Shown piece after piece: positions 8,654 to 17,317 of a DNA stretch of 35,377 bases. Both the position numbers and the translations under genes were made by a program. Positions within the stretch are counted from its first letter, which is position 1, and every line of letters begins with the position of its first letter. Below the pieces are notes generated by a model. It was given only the letters and a program-made list of their open reading frames with translations, had not been told where the DNA came from and made no database searches. Location of the stretch: assembly GCF_014696615.1 (NCBI RefSeq), contig NZ_JACJQJ010000083.1:1-35377 (forward strand), read 5' to 3'. The stretch comes from Nostoc linckia FACHB-104 (GTDB taxonomy: Bacteria; Cyanobacteriota; Cyanobacteriia; Cyanobacteriales; Nostocaceae).

Positions 8654-8765
8654 AATCTTTGACAATTCAAAATTTCAAAACTGACACCAATTTTCTCAAA
8701 TTCAGCAACATATTCAAACTTATAAACATAGATTCAGTCTAATTCTCGCAATTACCAATTACCCA

Positions 8766-9377
8766 TTACTTACGTTTTTTCTGTGTAGACTTAGCCACTC
8801 TTGACTCAATAGTAAATTCTGGTATTTCTGCGAGTTCGACCTCGTTTAAACTATACTGCTCGCAAACTAAACTCAGACGGTTTCCAGGGGTTTGTACTGC
8901 ATTAACAGAATGAGTTAAATCACCTTGAAAGTGAACTAAAGTATTCATTTGCGGCTTAATTTGCCCAAGTTGGCGTTTGTGCGATCGCAGTACCAATTCT
9001 CCCCCCTGCATATCAGCAGGTACGCGCACATAAAGAACGCTGACAACTAAAGGCGGTTCAATAGTTTTACAGTATGAACGCAAAGAGCGATCAATATGCG
9101 GATCGACACGAGAGCCTTCTTTGAGCAATAAAGGATTGAGGTAAAAAGCGTTACAGTTAGGTAAAAGAGCTAAATCTAAATAAGGTTTGAAATAGGGAAA
9201 CTGCTGCTCTACCTGTGCTATATATGATTTTTGAAACACCACAGAAAATCCCTTCGTACCAACAAAATCGCGGTTGAGGTTATTGACAGAAAAGTAAGGA
9301 CAAGCATGGATTTCTCCCCATAATTTATTGAGATAATCGCTGGGGAAAGCGTTTGATTGTTGTTGATAGTTTTTCAC
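8766..9377 (-). CDS. 2-oxoglutarate/Fe(II)-dependent oxygenase family protein
   Basis: A 203-residue non-heme iron oxygenase. The double-stranded beta-helix motifs are visible: HxD iron ligands in VDPHIDRS (His94, Asp96), distal iron His156 in GDLTHSVNAV, and Arg167 in GNRLSLVCEQY as the likely 2-oxoglutarate anchor. Members hydroxylate proteins (often prolyl residues) or small molecules; the substrate cannot be told here. The C-terminus ends in a basic run (KSTQKKRK). No internal ATG is plausible, so translation starts at the GTG at 9377. A divergent AT-rich gap separates it from the DUF3067 gene. Fold and ligands are well supported, the substrate is open. Confidence 0.85.
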   Translation of the reverse strand: MKNYQQQSNAFPSDYLNKLWGEIHACPYFSVNNLNRDFVGTKGFSVVFQKSYIAQVEQQFPYFKPYLDLALLPNCNAFYLNPLLLKEGSRVDPHIDRSLRSYCKTIEPPLVVSVLYVRVPADMQGGELVLRSHKRQLGQIKPQMNTLVHFQGDLTHSVNAVQTPGNRLSLVCEQYSLNEVELAEIPEFTIESRVAKSTQKKRK

Positions 9378-9567
9378 AGTACGGCGAGGGGATTTACCAA
9401 ATTTTTAGCTGAAGGGTTAGTTACAATACTTCCCCGTTTTACGAGATTCCTGTTTGATTTTTCTCAGTCTATGCATCTCTACATTTTTTCTTTCCTGTTC
9501 CCTCTGTTTACAAGTCATTTCATAAATGACTGCACATATCTTTAAAGGAGCAAATTGTCAAGATAAA

Positions 9568-9876
9568 TCATAAGATCCATTCTGAAGAACGTTCACCCAA
9601 ATCAAGGGGGATGCTCACAGCTTTTCCCAGACGGGGGCGATCGCGTGTTTGAGTGATAAATGTTTGGACTTGAGTCGTTCCACCTAAAGCATTAAGATAA
9701 TTGGCAATGCTATCAAGATGGGCTTGATATTCCTCTTCGCTTAAGGGAAAAGAAGCTTGCTCAACATACTTCCACATGACTTGCAAAAAAATTTTCCCCT
9801 GGGATCGCCGCAGCTGCACATCATAAGAGCGTCCCCACTTTTCCAGCAACAGTTGACGTAATTGCAGTCCTGTCAT
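9568..9876 (-). CDS. DUF3067 family protein
   Basis: A 102-residue soluble protein matching the cyanobacterial and plastid family DUF3067, recognised by its N-terminus MTGLQLRQLLLEKWGRSYDV and the following QLRR and MWKYVEQ segments. The molecular function of the family is not established from anything seen here. It is divergent from petC, with 229 bp between the starts, so the two may share a regulatory region; this makes a role around thylakoid electron-transport complexes plausible, though only by context. I chose the ATG at 9876 because the family sequence begins there; a TTG four codons upstream (9888) is also in frame. Confidence 0.85.
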   Translation of the reverse strand: MTGLQLRQLLLEKWGRSYDVQLRRSQGKIFLQVMWKYVEQASFPLSEEEYQAHLDSIANYLNALGGTTQVQTFITQTRDRPRLGKAVSIPLDLGERSSEWIL

Positions 9877-10105
9877 AGGTTGTCTCAATTAGATTTTACA
9901 TTTAGTTATGATGTTAAGTTCCGTAACTCAAGTATGATAAGGATATAAAGAAATGTAATGCTAACAGAAAAGATGCTAGATATATCTTGGAACAAAGAAG
10001 TATGGCATTTTTGTGGGCGTTAGCATTTCGACTTAGATAAGAGTTGCTCAACTACTAGTACTCTTATCAAAATGCTTAACAAAATACACAAAGAGCGCGT
10101 AGATT

Positions 10106-10645
10106 ATGGCTCAATTTTCTGAATCAGCAGACGTGCCCGATATGGGGCGTCGTCAATTCATGAATCTGCTCACTTTTGGAACCGTCACTGGAGTGGCTCT
10201 GGGTGCATTGTATCCCGTTGTCAATTATTTTATTCCACCTGCTGCAGGTGGCGCTGGTGGCGGTGCAACGGCAAAAGATGAGCTGGGCAACGATGTTAGC
10301 GTCAGCAAGTTTCTAGCAAGCCATAATGTAGGCGATCGCTCCCTCGTTCAGGGACTCAAGGGCGACCCAACTTATCTTGTAGTAGAAAGCAAAGAGGCGA
10401 TTGGCGATTACGGCATTAATGCCATCTGCACCCACCTGGGTTGTGTTGTGCCCTGGAACGTGGCTGAGAACAAGTTTAAATGTCCTTGTCATGGTTCCCA
10501 ATACGATGCAACGGGTAAGGTTGTTCGTGGCCCCGCGCCGCTTTCTTTGGCTTTGGCGCATACCAAAGTAGAAGACGACAAAGTCGTAGTTACTCCTTGG
10601 ACTGAAACGGACTTCCGTACCGGCGAAGAACCTTGGTGGGCTTAA
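10106..10645 (+). CDS. petC: Cytochrome b6f Rieske iron-sulfur protein PetC
   Basis: The 179-residue Rieske subunit of cytochrome b6f, which passes electrons from plastoquinol to cytochrome f in the thylakoid lumen. It has a Tat-type N-terminal anchor (GRRQFMNLL then a hydrophobic helix, about 14-45), a glycine-rich hinge ([11 protein letters not shown], about 44-54), and the two cluster-binding boxes CTHLGC (108-113) and CPCHGS (126-131). Cys108, His110, Cys126 and His129 bind the [2Fe-2S] cluster; Cys113 and Cys128 form the conserved disulfide. Length and motifs are complete. The pairing with petA 125 bp downstream marks this as the main PetC copy of the genome; cyanobacteria often have extra copies elsewhere. 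Confidence 0.98.
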   Translation: MAQFSESADVPDMGRRQFMNLLTFGTVTGVALGALYPVVNYFIPPAAGGAGGGATAKDELGNDVSVSKFLASHNVGDRSLVQGLKGDPTYLVVESKEAIGDYGINAICTHLGCVVPWNVAENKFKCPCHGSQYDATGKVVRGPAPLSLALAHTKVEDDKVVVTPWTETDFRTGEEPWWA

Positions 10646-10651
10646 AAATTT

Positions 10652-10739
10652 TAGTCAAAAGTCAATAGTCAAAAGTCCACAATGTAAACCATTGAATCTT
10701 GACTCTTGACTGTTGACTGTTGACTGTTGACCAATGACT
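10652..10739. repeat. Inverted heptamer repeats between petC and petA
   Basis: AGTCAAA-type heptamers (10652-10678) are followed by TTGACTG-type heptamers (10698-10739). The second set is the reverse complement of the first apart from about one base in seven, so the petC-petA intercistronic RNA could form a long imperfect hairpin with a loop of about 20 bases. It ends just before the petA ribosome-binding region. Confidence 0.7.
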
Positions 10740-10770
10740 AATTCACGAGAGAATCGTTGCCCTTATAGAG

Positions 10771-11772
10771 ATGAGAAATGCTTCGATAACAGCGAGGTTC
10801 ACTCGCAGTACTAGAGCAATCGTCAAAACATTGCTCATAGCGATCGCCACGGTGACATTCTACTTCACCAGCGATTTAGCTCTGCCACAATCGGCTGCTG
10901 CCTACCCTTTTTGGGCACAGCAAACCTATCCAGAAACCCCCCGCGAACCAACAGGGCGGATTGTTTGCGCCAACTGTCACTTAGCTGCAAAGCCGACAGA
11001 AGTGGAAGTTCCGCAATCAGTGCTACCTGACACCGTATTTAAAGCTGTGGTGAAAATCCCCTACGATACTAGCGTGCAGCAAGTAGGTGCTGATGGCTCT
11101 AAAGTCGGTTTGAATGTTGGCGCTGTATTGATGCTACCCGAAGGCTTCAAAATTGCTCCTGAAGACCGCATTTCTGAAGAACTCAAAGAAGAAGTCGGCG
11201 ATACTTACTTCCAAACTTACAGCGAAGATAAGGAAAACGTCGTCATCGTTGGCCCTCTCCCTGGTGAACAGTATCAGGAAATCGTCTTCCCAGTTCTGTC
11301 TCCCAACCCTGCAACTGATAAAAACATCCACTTTGGTAAATATTCAGTTCACGTAGGTGGTAACAGGGGACGCGGACAAGTTTACCCAACTGGTGAAAAG
11401 AGCAACAACTCTGTTTACAATGCTTCTGCTGCTGGTACAATCACCAAGATTGCCAAAGAAGAAGATGGAGACGGCAACGTCAAATATGTAGTAAGCATTA
11501 AAACCGACGCTGGTGAAGTTGTCTCTGAGACGATTCCTTTAGGCCCCGAACTCATTGTTTCTGAAGGGCAAACTGTAAAAGCTGGTGATGCTTTAACCAA
11601 TAATCCCAACGTTGGTGGATTTGGTCAAAAAGATGCAGAAATCGTATTGCAAGACGCTAGTCGCGTCAAATGGTTGATTGCATTCATCGCGCTTGTGATG
11701 CTAGCTCAAGTCATGCTGGTGCTGAAGAAGAAGCAGGTTGAGAAAGTCCAAGCCGCAGAAATGAATTTCTAA
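10771..11772 (+). CDS. petA: Cytochrome f, PetA
   Basis: The 333-residue c-type cytochrome f of the b6f complex, which hands electrons to plastocyanin or cytochrome c6. It has a long signal peptide (residues 1-44) ending SAAA before the mature N-terminus YPFWAQQ; Tyr45 is the unusual axial heme ligand through its amino group. The heme site is CANCH (66-70). A lumenal beta-domain follows, then one C-terminal membrane helix ([18 protein letters not shown]) and a short basic stromal tail. It lies downstream of petC in the usual cyanobacterial petCA order and is closed by a terminator at 11798-11823. The ATG at 10771 gives a signal peptide of normal size. Confidence 0.98.
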   Translation: MRNASITARFTRSTRAIVKTLLIAIATVTFYFTSDLALPQSAAAYPFWAQQTYPETPREPTGRIVCANCHLAAKPTEVEVPQSVLPDTVFKAVVKIPYDTSVQQVGADGSKVGLNVGAVLMLPEGFKIAPEDRISEELKEEVGDTYFQTYSEDKENVVIVGPLPGEQYQEIVFPVLSPNPATDKNIHFGKYSVHVGGNRGRGQVYPTGEKSNNSVYNASAAGTITKIAKEEDGDGNVKYVVSIKTDAGEVVSETIPLGPELIVSEGQTVKAGDALTNNPNVGGFGQKDAEIVLQDASRVKWLIAFIALVMLAQVMLVLKKKQVEKVQAAEMNF

Positions 11773-11797
11773 ATTCTTTGCTAACTTACTTATTTGC

Positions 11798-11823
11798 AGA
11801 CAGGCAATTTGCCTGTCTTTTTT
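11798..11823 (+). terminator. Intrinsic terminator of petC-petA
   Basis: AGACAGGC (11798-11805) and GCCTGTCT (11811-11818) form a perfect 8-bp stem around AATTT, running directly into six T. It starts 26 bp after the petA stop. Confidence 0.85.
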
Positions 11824-12002
11824 ATTTATATAAAACTCATATTTGATTTTTGAAATTACGTAAGTAGCCGTCATGAACTGGGTACACCAGAACACATGAA
11901 AAATTCATTAATCCCCCTTGCTCCCTGCTTTTTCAAGTCACGTGGGCACAATTAAAGACAAATGACAGCCCTTGCAAGTTATTTTCAATTGCAACGCCCT
12001 AC

Positions 12003-13124
12003 TTAGTTGAGAAAACTCTCCCAATTGGGGACATCTACCCAGTTTCCTGTTTGATGGGATTGATGGGATAAATCCATCAATAATTGTGAATAAACTCCTT
12101 CTCGTAGGGATGGAATTAATTGTTGCTGGCGGTCAATTCCTTGTACCCATTGGTCTACAACACGGATAAATGCGGAAATGCGCCCATCAGCGTGATTGTG
12201 GGGAAACAGTAAATTTGATGGAATTTCGATTTCAGTTAAGGCTGTACCCAGTTGAGAACCCCAAACCCGAAAACCGTGAATATAGTCTTTTTGATTTTCG
12301 CTGCCTAAAACTAAAGTACCGCGATCGCCATACACTTCTAGCCAATGTGTTCTCGGCGCATGAACAACCGCACTAATGGTAAGTTGGCAAGGTGTACCAT
12401 CAGCTAATTCTAACGAAAGCACACAAGTATCATCTGTCTCCACTGGCTTGCTTTCGCCGCTAGCAGGGTCAATACGTGTGGGAATGGCGGTACTCAAATG
12501 GGCGCTTAATCGGCGTACTGGGCCAAATAGCCAGTAAATATAATCGAAGGCGTGGGAACCTAAAGAACCTAATGCACCGCCTCCCTTATCTTGAGAAGAA
12601 TACCAATTCCAAGGGCGAGAAGCATCGGCACGCGAAGAACCTAACCAATCAATTCTAATTAGACGCTTGTTGCCTACATAATCGGCTGATAATAGCTGTG
12701 AAAATTTCTGCCATCCTGGGACAAAGCGAAATTCAAAATCTACAGTAGCAATTACGCCTTTTTGCTGCGCTAATTGATAGAGTTCTTTCGCCTCATCGAC
12801 GTTTAAGGTAGTTGGTTTTTCTAGTAATAAATGTTTGCCTGCTTGCAGTACTGTTTTTGCCATTTCATAATGCAAAAATGGTGGGGTAGCAATACTAACT
12901 GCTTGCACTTCTGGCAAGTTGACAATGTCTGTAATGTGATCACAGGCATGGGGAATATCATGAGCTTGGGCAATAGCTTTGGCTTTATTGATATCGCGAT
13001 GGTAAACAGCTACTACCTCAGTGCGATGATGTGCTTTGAAACCAGGAATATGGACTTTTTGACCAAATCCTGTACCTACAATTGCCACGCCAATCTTCTT
13101 TTGAGTATGTAATGTAGAAACCAT
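12003..13124 (-). CDS. Gfo/Idh/MocA family oxidoreductase
   Basis: A 373-residue NAD(P)-dependent dehydrogenase. The Rossmann nucleotide-binding loop is GVAIVGTGFGQ (12-22), and the family EKP motif is at 102-104 (LLEKPTT), its Lys being the usual catalytic residue. The C-terminal alpha/beta domain carries GGGALGSLGSHAFDYIYWLF, the helix with the usual GxxxDxGxHxxD-like pattern. Members act on sugars, inositols, or biliverdin (the BvdR branch); sequence alone does not tell which, and I see nothing that favours biliverdin. It is the last gene of a four-gene minus-strand run, with a 16-bp palindrome at 13190-13205 upstream. No sugar-metabolism neighbour narrows its substrate. Confidence 0.9.
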   Translation of the reverse strand: MVSTLHTQKKIGVAIVGTGFGQKVHIPGFKAHHRTEVVAVYHRDINKAKAIAQAHDIPHACDHITDIVNLPEVQAVSIATPPFLHYEMAKTVLQAGKHLLLEKPTTLNVDEAKELYQLAQQKGVIATVDFEFRFVPGWQKFSQLLSADYVGNKRLIRIDWLGSSRADASRPWNWYSSQDKGGGALGSLGSHAFDYIYWLFGPVRRLSAHLSTAIPTRIDPASGESKPVETDDTCVLSLELADGTPCQLTISAVVHAPRTHWLEVYGDRGTLVLGSENQKDYIHGFRVWGSQLGTALTEIEIPSNLLFPHNHADGRISAFIRVVDQWVQGIDRQQQLIPSLREGVYSQLLMDLSHQSHQTGNWVDVPNWESFLN

Positions 13125-13189
13125 GTGAATAATTGAAAATTAAAATTCAGAATTAATTTGCTACAGATAAATCTGGTATAAAAATCAGG

Positions 13190-13205
13190 ATACATTTAAA
13201 TGTAT
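13190..13205. promoter_or_regulatory. 16-bp palindrome upstream of the Gfo/Idh gene
   Basis: ATACATTTAAATGTAT is a perfect gapless palindrome, 66 bp upstream of the oxidoreductase start and 10 bp past the DUF4870 stop. It could be an operator; AT-rich palindromes also arise by chance, so this is weak. Confidence 0.3.
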
Positions 13206-13214
13206 ACTTTTCAC

Positions 13215-13682
13215 TTACTTTAAAAATCTAATTGTTCCTGGATAGCGATAATGCTTACCTTTATAAGCTTTAATCGCTGCAAAGTTTACTAAAAATAATT
13301 GTAACATTATCATTAATGCAGTTAATCCCAACCATAATAATAATAAAGTATCTAAAACAGTTTTAATTACTTGTCCTGTACCATTATTAATTAATGCTAT
13401 ACCGAAAATAATAAATAGAATTAACAAGGATAAAATAATAACTAGCAAAATATAAAGTGTTAATGATATTTGAAAATTTAAAGCTTCTTTACCTTGAAAA
13501 TCAATCCAAGGAGATTTTAATTTATTGAATTGCCAAATTAATAGGGGAAATAAAATATTTAAGGGTAAATATAAAGGAATTCCGAGAAATAGCAAACAAA
13601 ACAAAAGCATCCAAGCGAATAAAGCCGAGAGATGACAAAACATTGCCCAGATACGTATTTGTTGATTTGGTTTTTCTCTCAT
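13215..13682 (-). CDS. DUF4870 family membrane protein
   Basis: A 155-residue membrane protein that matches DUF4870 by its layout: a short N-terminus, a hydrophobic hairpin (ICHL-like MFCHLSALFAWMLL, about 14-27, continuing to about 55), the conserved FQGKEALNFQISLTLY segment (about 82-97), and two or more further helices, ending with AAIKAYKGKHYRYPGTIRFL. The function of the family is not known. The gene is 72 bp downstream of the DUF1822 gene on the same strand and is probably co-transcribed. The ATG at 13682 matches the family N-terminus. AT content is higher than in its neighbours. Confidence 0.85.
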   Translation of the reverse strand: MREKPNQQIRIWAMFCHLSALFAWMLLFCLLFLGIPLYLPLNILFPLLIWQFNKLKSPWIDFQGKEALNFQISLTLYILLVIILSLLILFIIFGIALINNGTGQVIKTVLDTLLLLWLGLTALMIMLQLFLVNFAAIKAYKGKHYRYPGTIRFLK

Positions 13683-13754
13683 GGCTTTTTATTTATAGGG
13701 AAATTGAGGAAATAATTCTCCATCCTAGTATCTATAAAAAAGCCAACCAAAAGT

Positions 13755-14915
13755 TTAAAATTTGAGTATTTCTCGGTCATAGTTTTCCGGGAGAGGTTCT
13801 ATTTCCCAGACTATACCTTCACTTGGTTCGAGGGAAACTTCTACAAATAGTTGTTCTACAGCAGTTGTGGCGATATCTTCGTTGTTAGGGAAAGGTTGTA
13901 AATCTTCGGTGAGTAGTCGCAGTTTAAAACCGCCAGGAATAGCTGCACCAACTGTAGCGTTACGCAATTCAAACCGCCAAATAACTTGATCTGCTTCGCC
14001 TTGGGGTATAACTAAAAGTTCGTAAGTTTGACCTGCGATCGCTAACTGACGAGACAAGATAGAATCTGCTTGTGTTTCTTCCACACCTCGACCACCAAAA
14101 CTTAATTGCAAATTCAATCTTCCCCAACCGATAGTTTCCGCAGCTTGGGAAACACCACTTTGCAACCATTGCAGTACTGACCATTGTTCTGGTAATCCCA
14201 AACGTTGTTGATACAAGCTTTGTCGCCAACCGCCATGTTCAATTAACCCACCCCAGAGTTGAAACGGTATAGCTAACCGAGGTGTCACGACTTCCGGCTT
14301 TCCCAGGCGAGCGATGAGGTTTTGGGCTTGCGGTTGTGGTAGGGTTAGCAGGGGTGAAATAGCAGCGCGTGTAATTGCTTGCGGGCAAAATTCTTGGGTA
14401 AGCGCTAACACGCTAATATCATTGATGATTTCAGTCGTATTTAAAGCATAGGTGCGATCGCCTGTATCATAATTACCCCGATTCTTCAGTTGTTCGTGGG
14501 TACAGTAACCCCAAACCCTAACGTAGCCCTCATCTGGTTCTACTTGCACAGCTAAATAGTAATCACCAACCCAACCAGGTAAATCCACCCATTCTTGAGG
14601 AACCCGCAATTCGCTGTCATCAATATTTTCACTGGGAACCAGAATAAATCTCGTTACGTCTACTACAACAGCGGTTCCATTTACCAGTTCCCAAAAACTG
14701 GGTAAAACAGTGGTAGTTGGCCAGACCTTTGCCTGTGATGTAAATTCTTCTTGTATCCAAGGCAAGACTGCACTCAGGCAAAGTTCATTAATATAACCTT
14801 GATAGCGCGAAGTGGGGTTAGAAAAATATGAACTCCGAAGATCCGCCAAATTTTGATTGTTAGCCGGAATTTCTAGAAATAAATCGGTGGAATTGGCAAA
14901 AGTAAATGTTGTCAT
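13755..14915 (-). CDS. DUF1822 family protein
   Basis: A 386-residue soluble protein of the DUF1822 family, nearly confined to cyanobacteria. The family N-terminal pattern is visible (YQGYINELCLSAVLPWIQEE, about 38-57), as is the segment VPQEWVDLPGWVGDYYLAVQ (about 104-123). No catalytic motif is apparent. Family members commonly sit directly downstream of a sigma-70-like gene, as here (sigma gene ends at 15094), so a role as regulator or partner of that sigma factor is a reasonable inference, not shown. The 178-bp gap between them is filled with heptamer repeats. The ATG at 14915 is unambiguous. Confidence 0.85.
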   Translation of the reverse strand: MTTFTFANSTDLFLEIPANNQNLADLRSSYFSNPTSRYQGYINELCLSAVLPWIQEEFTSQAKVWPTTTVLPSFWELVNGTAVVVDVTRFILVPSENIDDSELRVPQEWVDLPGWVGDYYLAVQVEPDEGYVRVWGYCTHEQLKNRGNYDTGDRTYALNTTEIINDISVLALTQEFCPQAITRAAISPLLTLPQPQAQNLIARLGKPEVVTPRLAIPFQLWGGLIEHGGWRQSLYQQRLGLPEQWSVLQWLQSGVSQAAETIGWGRLNLQLSFGGRGVEETQADSILSRQLAIAGQTYELLVIPQGEADQVIWRFELRNATVGAAIPGGFKLRLLTEDLQPFPNNEDIATTAVEQLFVEVSLEPSEGIVWEIEPLPENYDREILKF

Positions 14916-14941
14916 GGCGGTTTCTCTGAAAAGTTGTTATG

Positions 14942-15094
14942 TGGTCATTGGTCATTGGTCATTGGTCATTGGTCATTTGTCATTTGTCATTTGTCATTTG
15001 GTAATGGGTAATTGGTAATTGGTAATAGAAATATCTCCTTGTCCCCAATCCCCAGTCCCCAATCCCCAGTCCCCAGTCCCCAGTCCCCAATCCC
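14942..15094. repeat. Heptamer repeat block between the sigma and DUF1822 genes
   Basis: Three STRR families in series: GGTCATT then TGTCATT units (14942-15000), GGTAATT units (about 15001-15026), and CCCCAGT/CCCCAAT units (15041-15094). The last one reaches the TAG stop codon of the sigma-factor gene. No gene lies in it. Confidence 0.8.
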
Positions 15095-16260
15095 TAAACA
15101 CCGTAGTAACTTTGCAACCACTCCTCCATTAATGTACTCATGCTTTTGAGTAGGTCGGGCGTAATGGAAATATGCAAGGTATCTTGACTCCAATTTGCTA
15201 AAGATTTCAACAAATTTTCTCTAGCCTTTGTCAATCGCCGCGATACTGTATATTGCTTTATTTCTAGCTGCTTGGCGATTTTATCTTGATTGAGTCCTTG
15301 AGCATAATATAGTTGCACAATCTGTTGTGCTTCTGGTTCTAATTGTGCGATCGCAGTAACTAAAATCTGATGAATTTCGCTTTGTTGAGAAGTTCTGGTT
15401 TGTTCTTCTTCTTGGCTAATAATTTCTTCAATTAAGGAGGGTTGTTGATTTCCCGGGAGGTTATCTAATAACTCAAATGAATTATCTCCGCCTTGGGCAA
15501 CATTTAGAGATTCAGGGGTGGGATAAAGGTATTTACGTGCAGCTTTGGCTGTTGTTAGCAACCATTTTTCCAGAGTGGAGATGCTGATTTGCTGGTTACT
15601 TTGAGAATTATAAGCCGTGGCGATCGCTTGCCATATTTGCTCATCTGGTCGAGACAGCTTACGGGAAGTTCCGGTGGTAGTGGGGACATAAAAGGTTTTA
15701 AAACCAGTCCACGCCAGGATATAAGCACGAATATCGTCTGCAGATAAGCCAGCACTTTGCAAGGCTTCCTGTAACCGCTTTTGGGAGATTTTGCGTAACA
15801 GTCCCCAATCGGTACAGATATCAACTTCGTGGCGTTGGCGTAAAGTTTCGCGGATTGCACTCGCAAACAAAGGCCCAGCATAGTTTTTTAAAGTAAAACC
15901 TTGGCTGGGGTTAAAACCTTTGAGGACGCGATCAATTTGGGCGATCGCAACTTGAAAACAATCTGATAATTGAAACTGAGTACTGGCGAAACCGTTCACG
16001 GTTTTTTGAGATACCCAATAGCAGGTTTCTTGCAAGTAAGCAGCCAGATGTTGCTTCGCCAAAGACTGAGATTCAGGAAGCTGCCAAAACTTATACCAAT
16101 AAAGCGCCCAAAAAGATTCTGAAGTTTCTTGGGGTGTGCGTTTGACGCAACCTTGCATACTACTACGCAATCTTGATTCTGTCGCCCAATGACCGAAGCG
16201 ATCGGCATCGAATTGCACAAAAGTTGAAAAGATTTCAATGATGCTTTGCCGAGGGTGCAT
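15094..16260 (-). CDS. Sigma-70 family RNA polymerase sigma factor (cyanobacterial, divergent)
   Basis: A 388-residue sigma-like protein. The C-terminal quarter (about 300-356) is a clear sigma region 4: IAQLEPEAQQIVQLYYAQGL, then the helix-turn-helix NQDKIAKQLEIKQYTVSRRL and TKARENLLKSL. Upstream, about 95-145 (SDCFQVAIAQIDRVLKGFNP, then FTLKNYAGPLFASAIRETL) looks like a divergent sigma region 2. The long middle and the extra N-terminal 90 residues make it bigger than a standard ECF sigma. The adjacent DUF1822 gene fits the common cyanobacterial pairing. It probably directs a specialised regulon; which one cannot be read here. A heptamer repeat abuts its stop codon. Confidence 0.85.
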   Translation of the reverse strand: MHPRQSIIEIFSTFVQFDADRFGHWATESRLRSSMQGCVKRTPQETSESFWALYWYKFWQLPESQSLAKQHLAAYLQETCYWVSQKTVNGFASTQFQLSDCFQVAIAQIDRVLKGFNPSQGFTLKNYAGPLFASAIRETLRQRHEVDICTDWGLLRKISQKRLQEALQSAGLSADDIRAYILAWTGFKTFYVPTTTGTSRKLSRPDEQIWQAIATAYNSQSNQQISISTLEKWLLTTAKAARKYLYPTPESLNVAQGGDNSFELLDNLPGNQQPSLIEEIISQEEEQTRTSQQSEIHQILVTAIAQLEPEAQQIVQLYYAQGLNQDKIAKQLEIKQYTVSRRLTKARENLLKSLANWSQDTLHISITPDLLKSMSTLMEEWLQSYYGV

Positions 16261-16363
16261 AAAAAACTCGAGGCCTACCTAGAGAAGTAGTGAAGGCGTT
16301 AAATACCAATTCACAAAAATCAGGTTAATGATTAAAACACTAAAACCTAGATTTTGTCAAAAT

Positions 16364-16377
16364 TTCGTAATTACGAA
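16364..16377. repeat. TTCGTAATTACGAA palindrome
   Basis: A perfect 14-bp palindrome 55 bp upstream of the secreted-protein gene and related to the inverted repeat at 1535-1555. It is probably a dispersed repeat, though it sits where an operator could be. Confidence 0.5.
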
Positions 16378-16431
16378 TTATGAATTGCTATCAAACTGCC
16401 TCAACAAACTTTACTACACCAAATTATTATC

Positions 16432-17223
16432 ATGTTGAGACTGTCATTGAAATCTTTAGCACTAGGTAGTATGGTAGCCCTGTCTGCGGCAACTAGTGCT
16501 TTTGCTCAAATACCTGGACTACAAAGTTTACATTTAACTCAAGTATCTGGCTTTAGTTGTGGCCCCTATACTCAGACTTACATTGTTAAACCTTTAGATA
16601 ACCGCCAAGGTCAAGGTATCCGTTGCGTCAAAGTCAGTGAAGGTAGACCTGGTACAAAAATTCCCAAATTAGCATGGTACGGCGAAGGTAATTGGGGTGG
16701 TGCAACCTATCGTCACGTAGGACAAGCGATTTACCGCAGTTCTAACCTAGTTGGTTTTGCTTCTGATATTTACGGCAATGGTGAAAATATTAATAATAAT
16801 TTTCCCGGAAATCTCAATGTACAAATCCTCAATTCCTCAACCATTCGTGTGACTGGTGCATGGAATGAAGAATGGCAATTAGTTAATGCTACTAACTATA
16901 AACCTTTATCCAGACCAACAACTTGCGGAGGCTATTTTGATGAATACAAGGTTTCTGATTTAACAGGAAATCGCAATGGTGAAGGTTTGCGTTGTGTTCT
17001 CCGCGTAGGGTTAAAAAATACAACTTGGTTTGGGAATGGTAATTGGGAAGGTTCTACTTATTCTCACATCGGTACTCGTTCATTTAATGGTTCCGGTGCA
17101 GGAGATATTTGTGGGAAAGGTTTCGGTCGAATTTGTAACAACTTTGATTGGGGTTCATTAAATTTAACTCCTGTAACTGGCGGTTTTGATGTTACAGGTG
17201 CATGGAGTGAAAAATGGCGTTAA
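16432..17223 (+). CDS. Secreted protein with two tandem copies of an unrecognised domain
   Basis: A 263-residue exported protein. Residues 1-25 are a classic signal peptide ending SAFA before QIPG. The mature part is two similar halves of about 100 residues. Half one runs from Cys43 to Trp148 (CGPYTQTYIV, GIRCVKV, AWYGEGNWGGATYRHVG, VTGAWNEEW). Half two runs from Cys165 to Trp262 (CGGYFDEYKV, GLRCVLRV, TWFGNGNWEGSTYSHIG, VTGAWSEKW). The paired Cys in each half suggests a disulfide; half two has two additional Cys (227, 235). I do not recognise the family. It is rich in Asn, Gly and aromatics, like extracellular beta-sandwich or lectin-type folds, but no function is claimed. A second secreted-protein gene follows 94 bp downstream. 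Confidence 0.8.
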   Translation: MLRLSLKSLALGSMVALSAATSAFAQIPGLQSLHLTQVSGFSCGPYTQTYIVKPLDNRQGQGIRCVKVSEGRPGTKIPKLAWYGEGNWGGATYRHVGQAIYRSSNLVGFASDIYGNGENINNNFPGNLNVQILNSSTIRVTGAWNEEWQLVNATNYKPLSRPTTCGGYFDEYKVSDLTGNRNGEGLRCVLRVGLKNTTWFGNGNWEGSTYSHIGTRSFNGSGAGDICGKGFGRICNNFDWGSLNLTPVTGGFDVTGAWSEKWR

Positions 17224-17317
17224 TTCGAGTAATTTTAACTGCCAATCCACGCCAATATTGATTTGATATTTCTAGCCAATTACAAAACTAAATTACTACT
17301 AATAATGGAGAAATAAT

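Noticed and set aside
12003-13124. Biliverdin reductase (BvdR), because a heme oxygenase is in the window
   Set aside because: Only the general Gfo/Idh/MocA features are visible; nothing specific to BvdR, and the heme oxygenase is 10 kb away.
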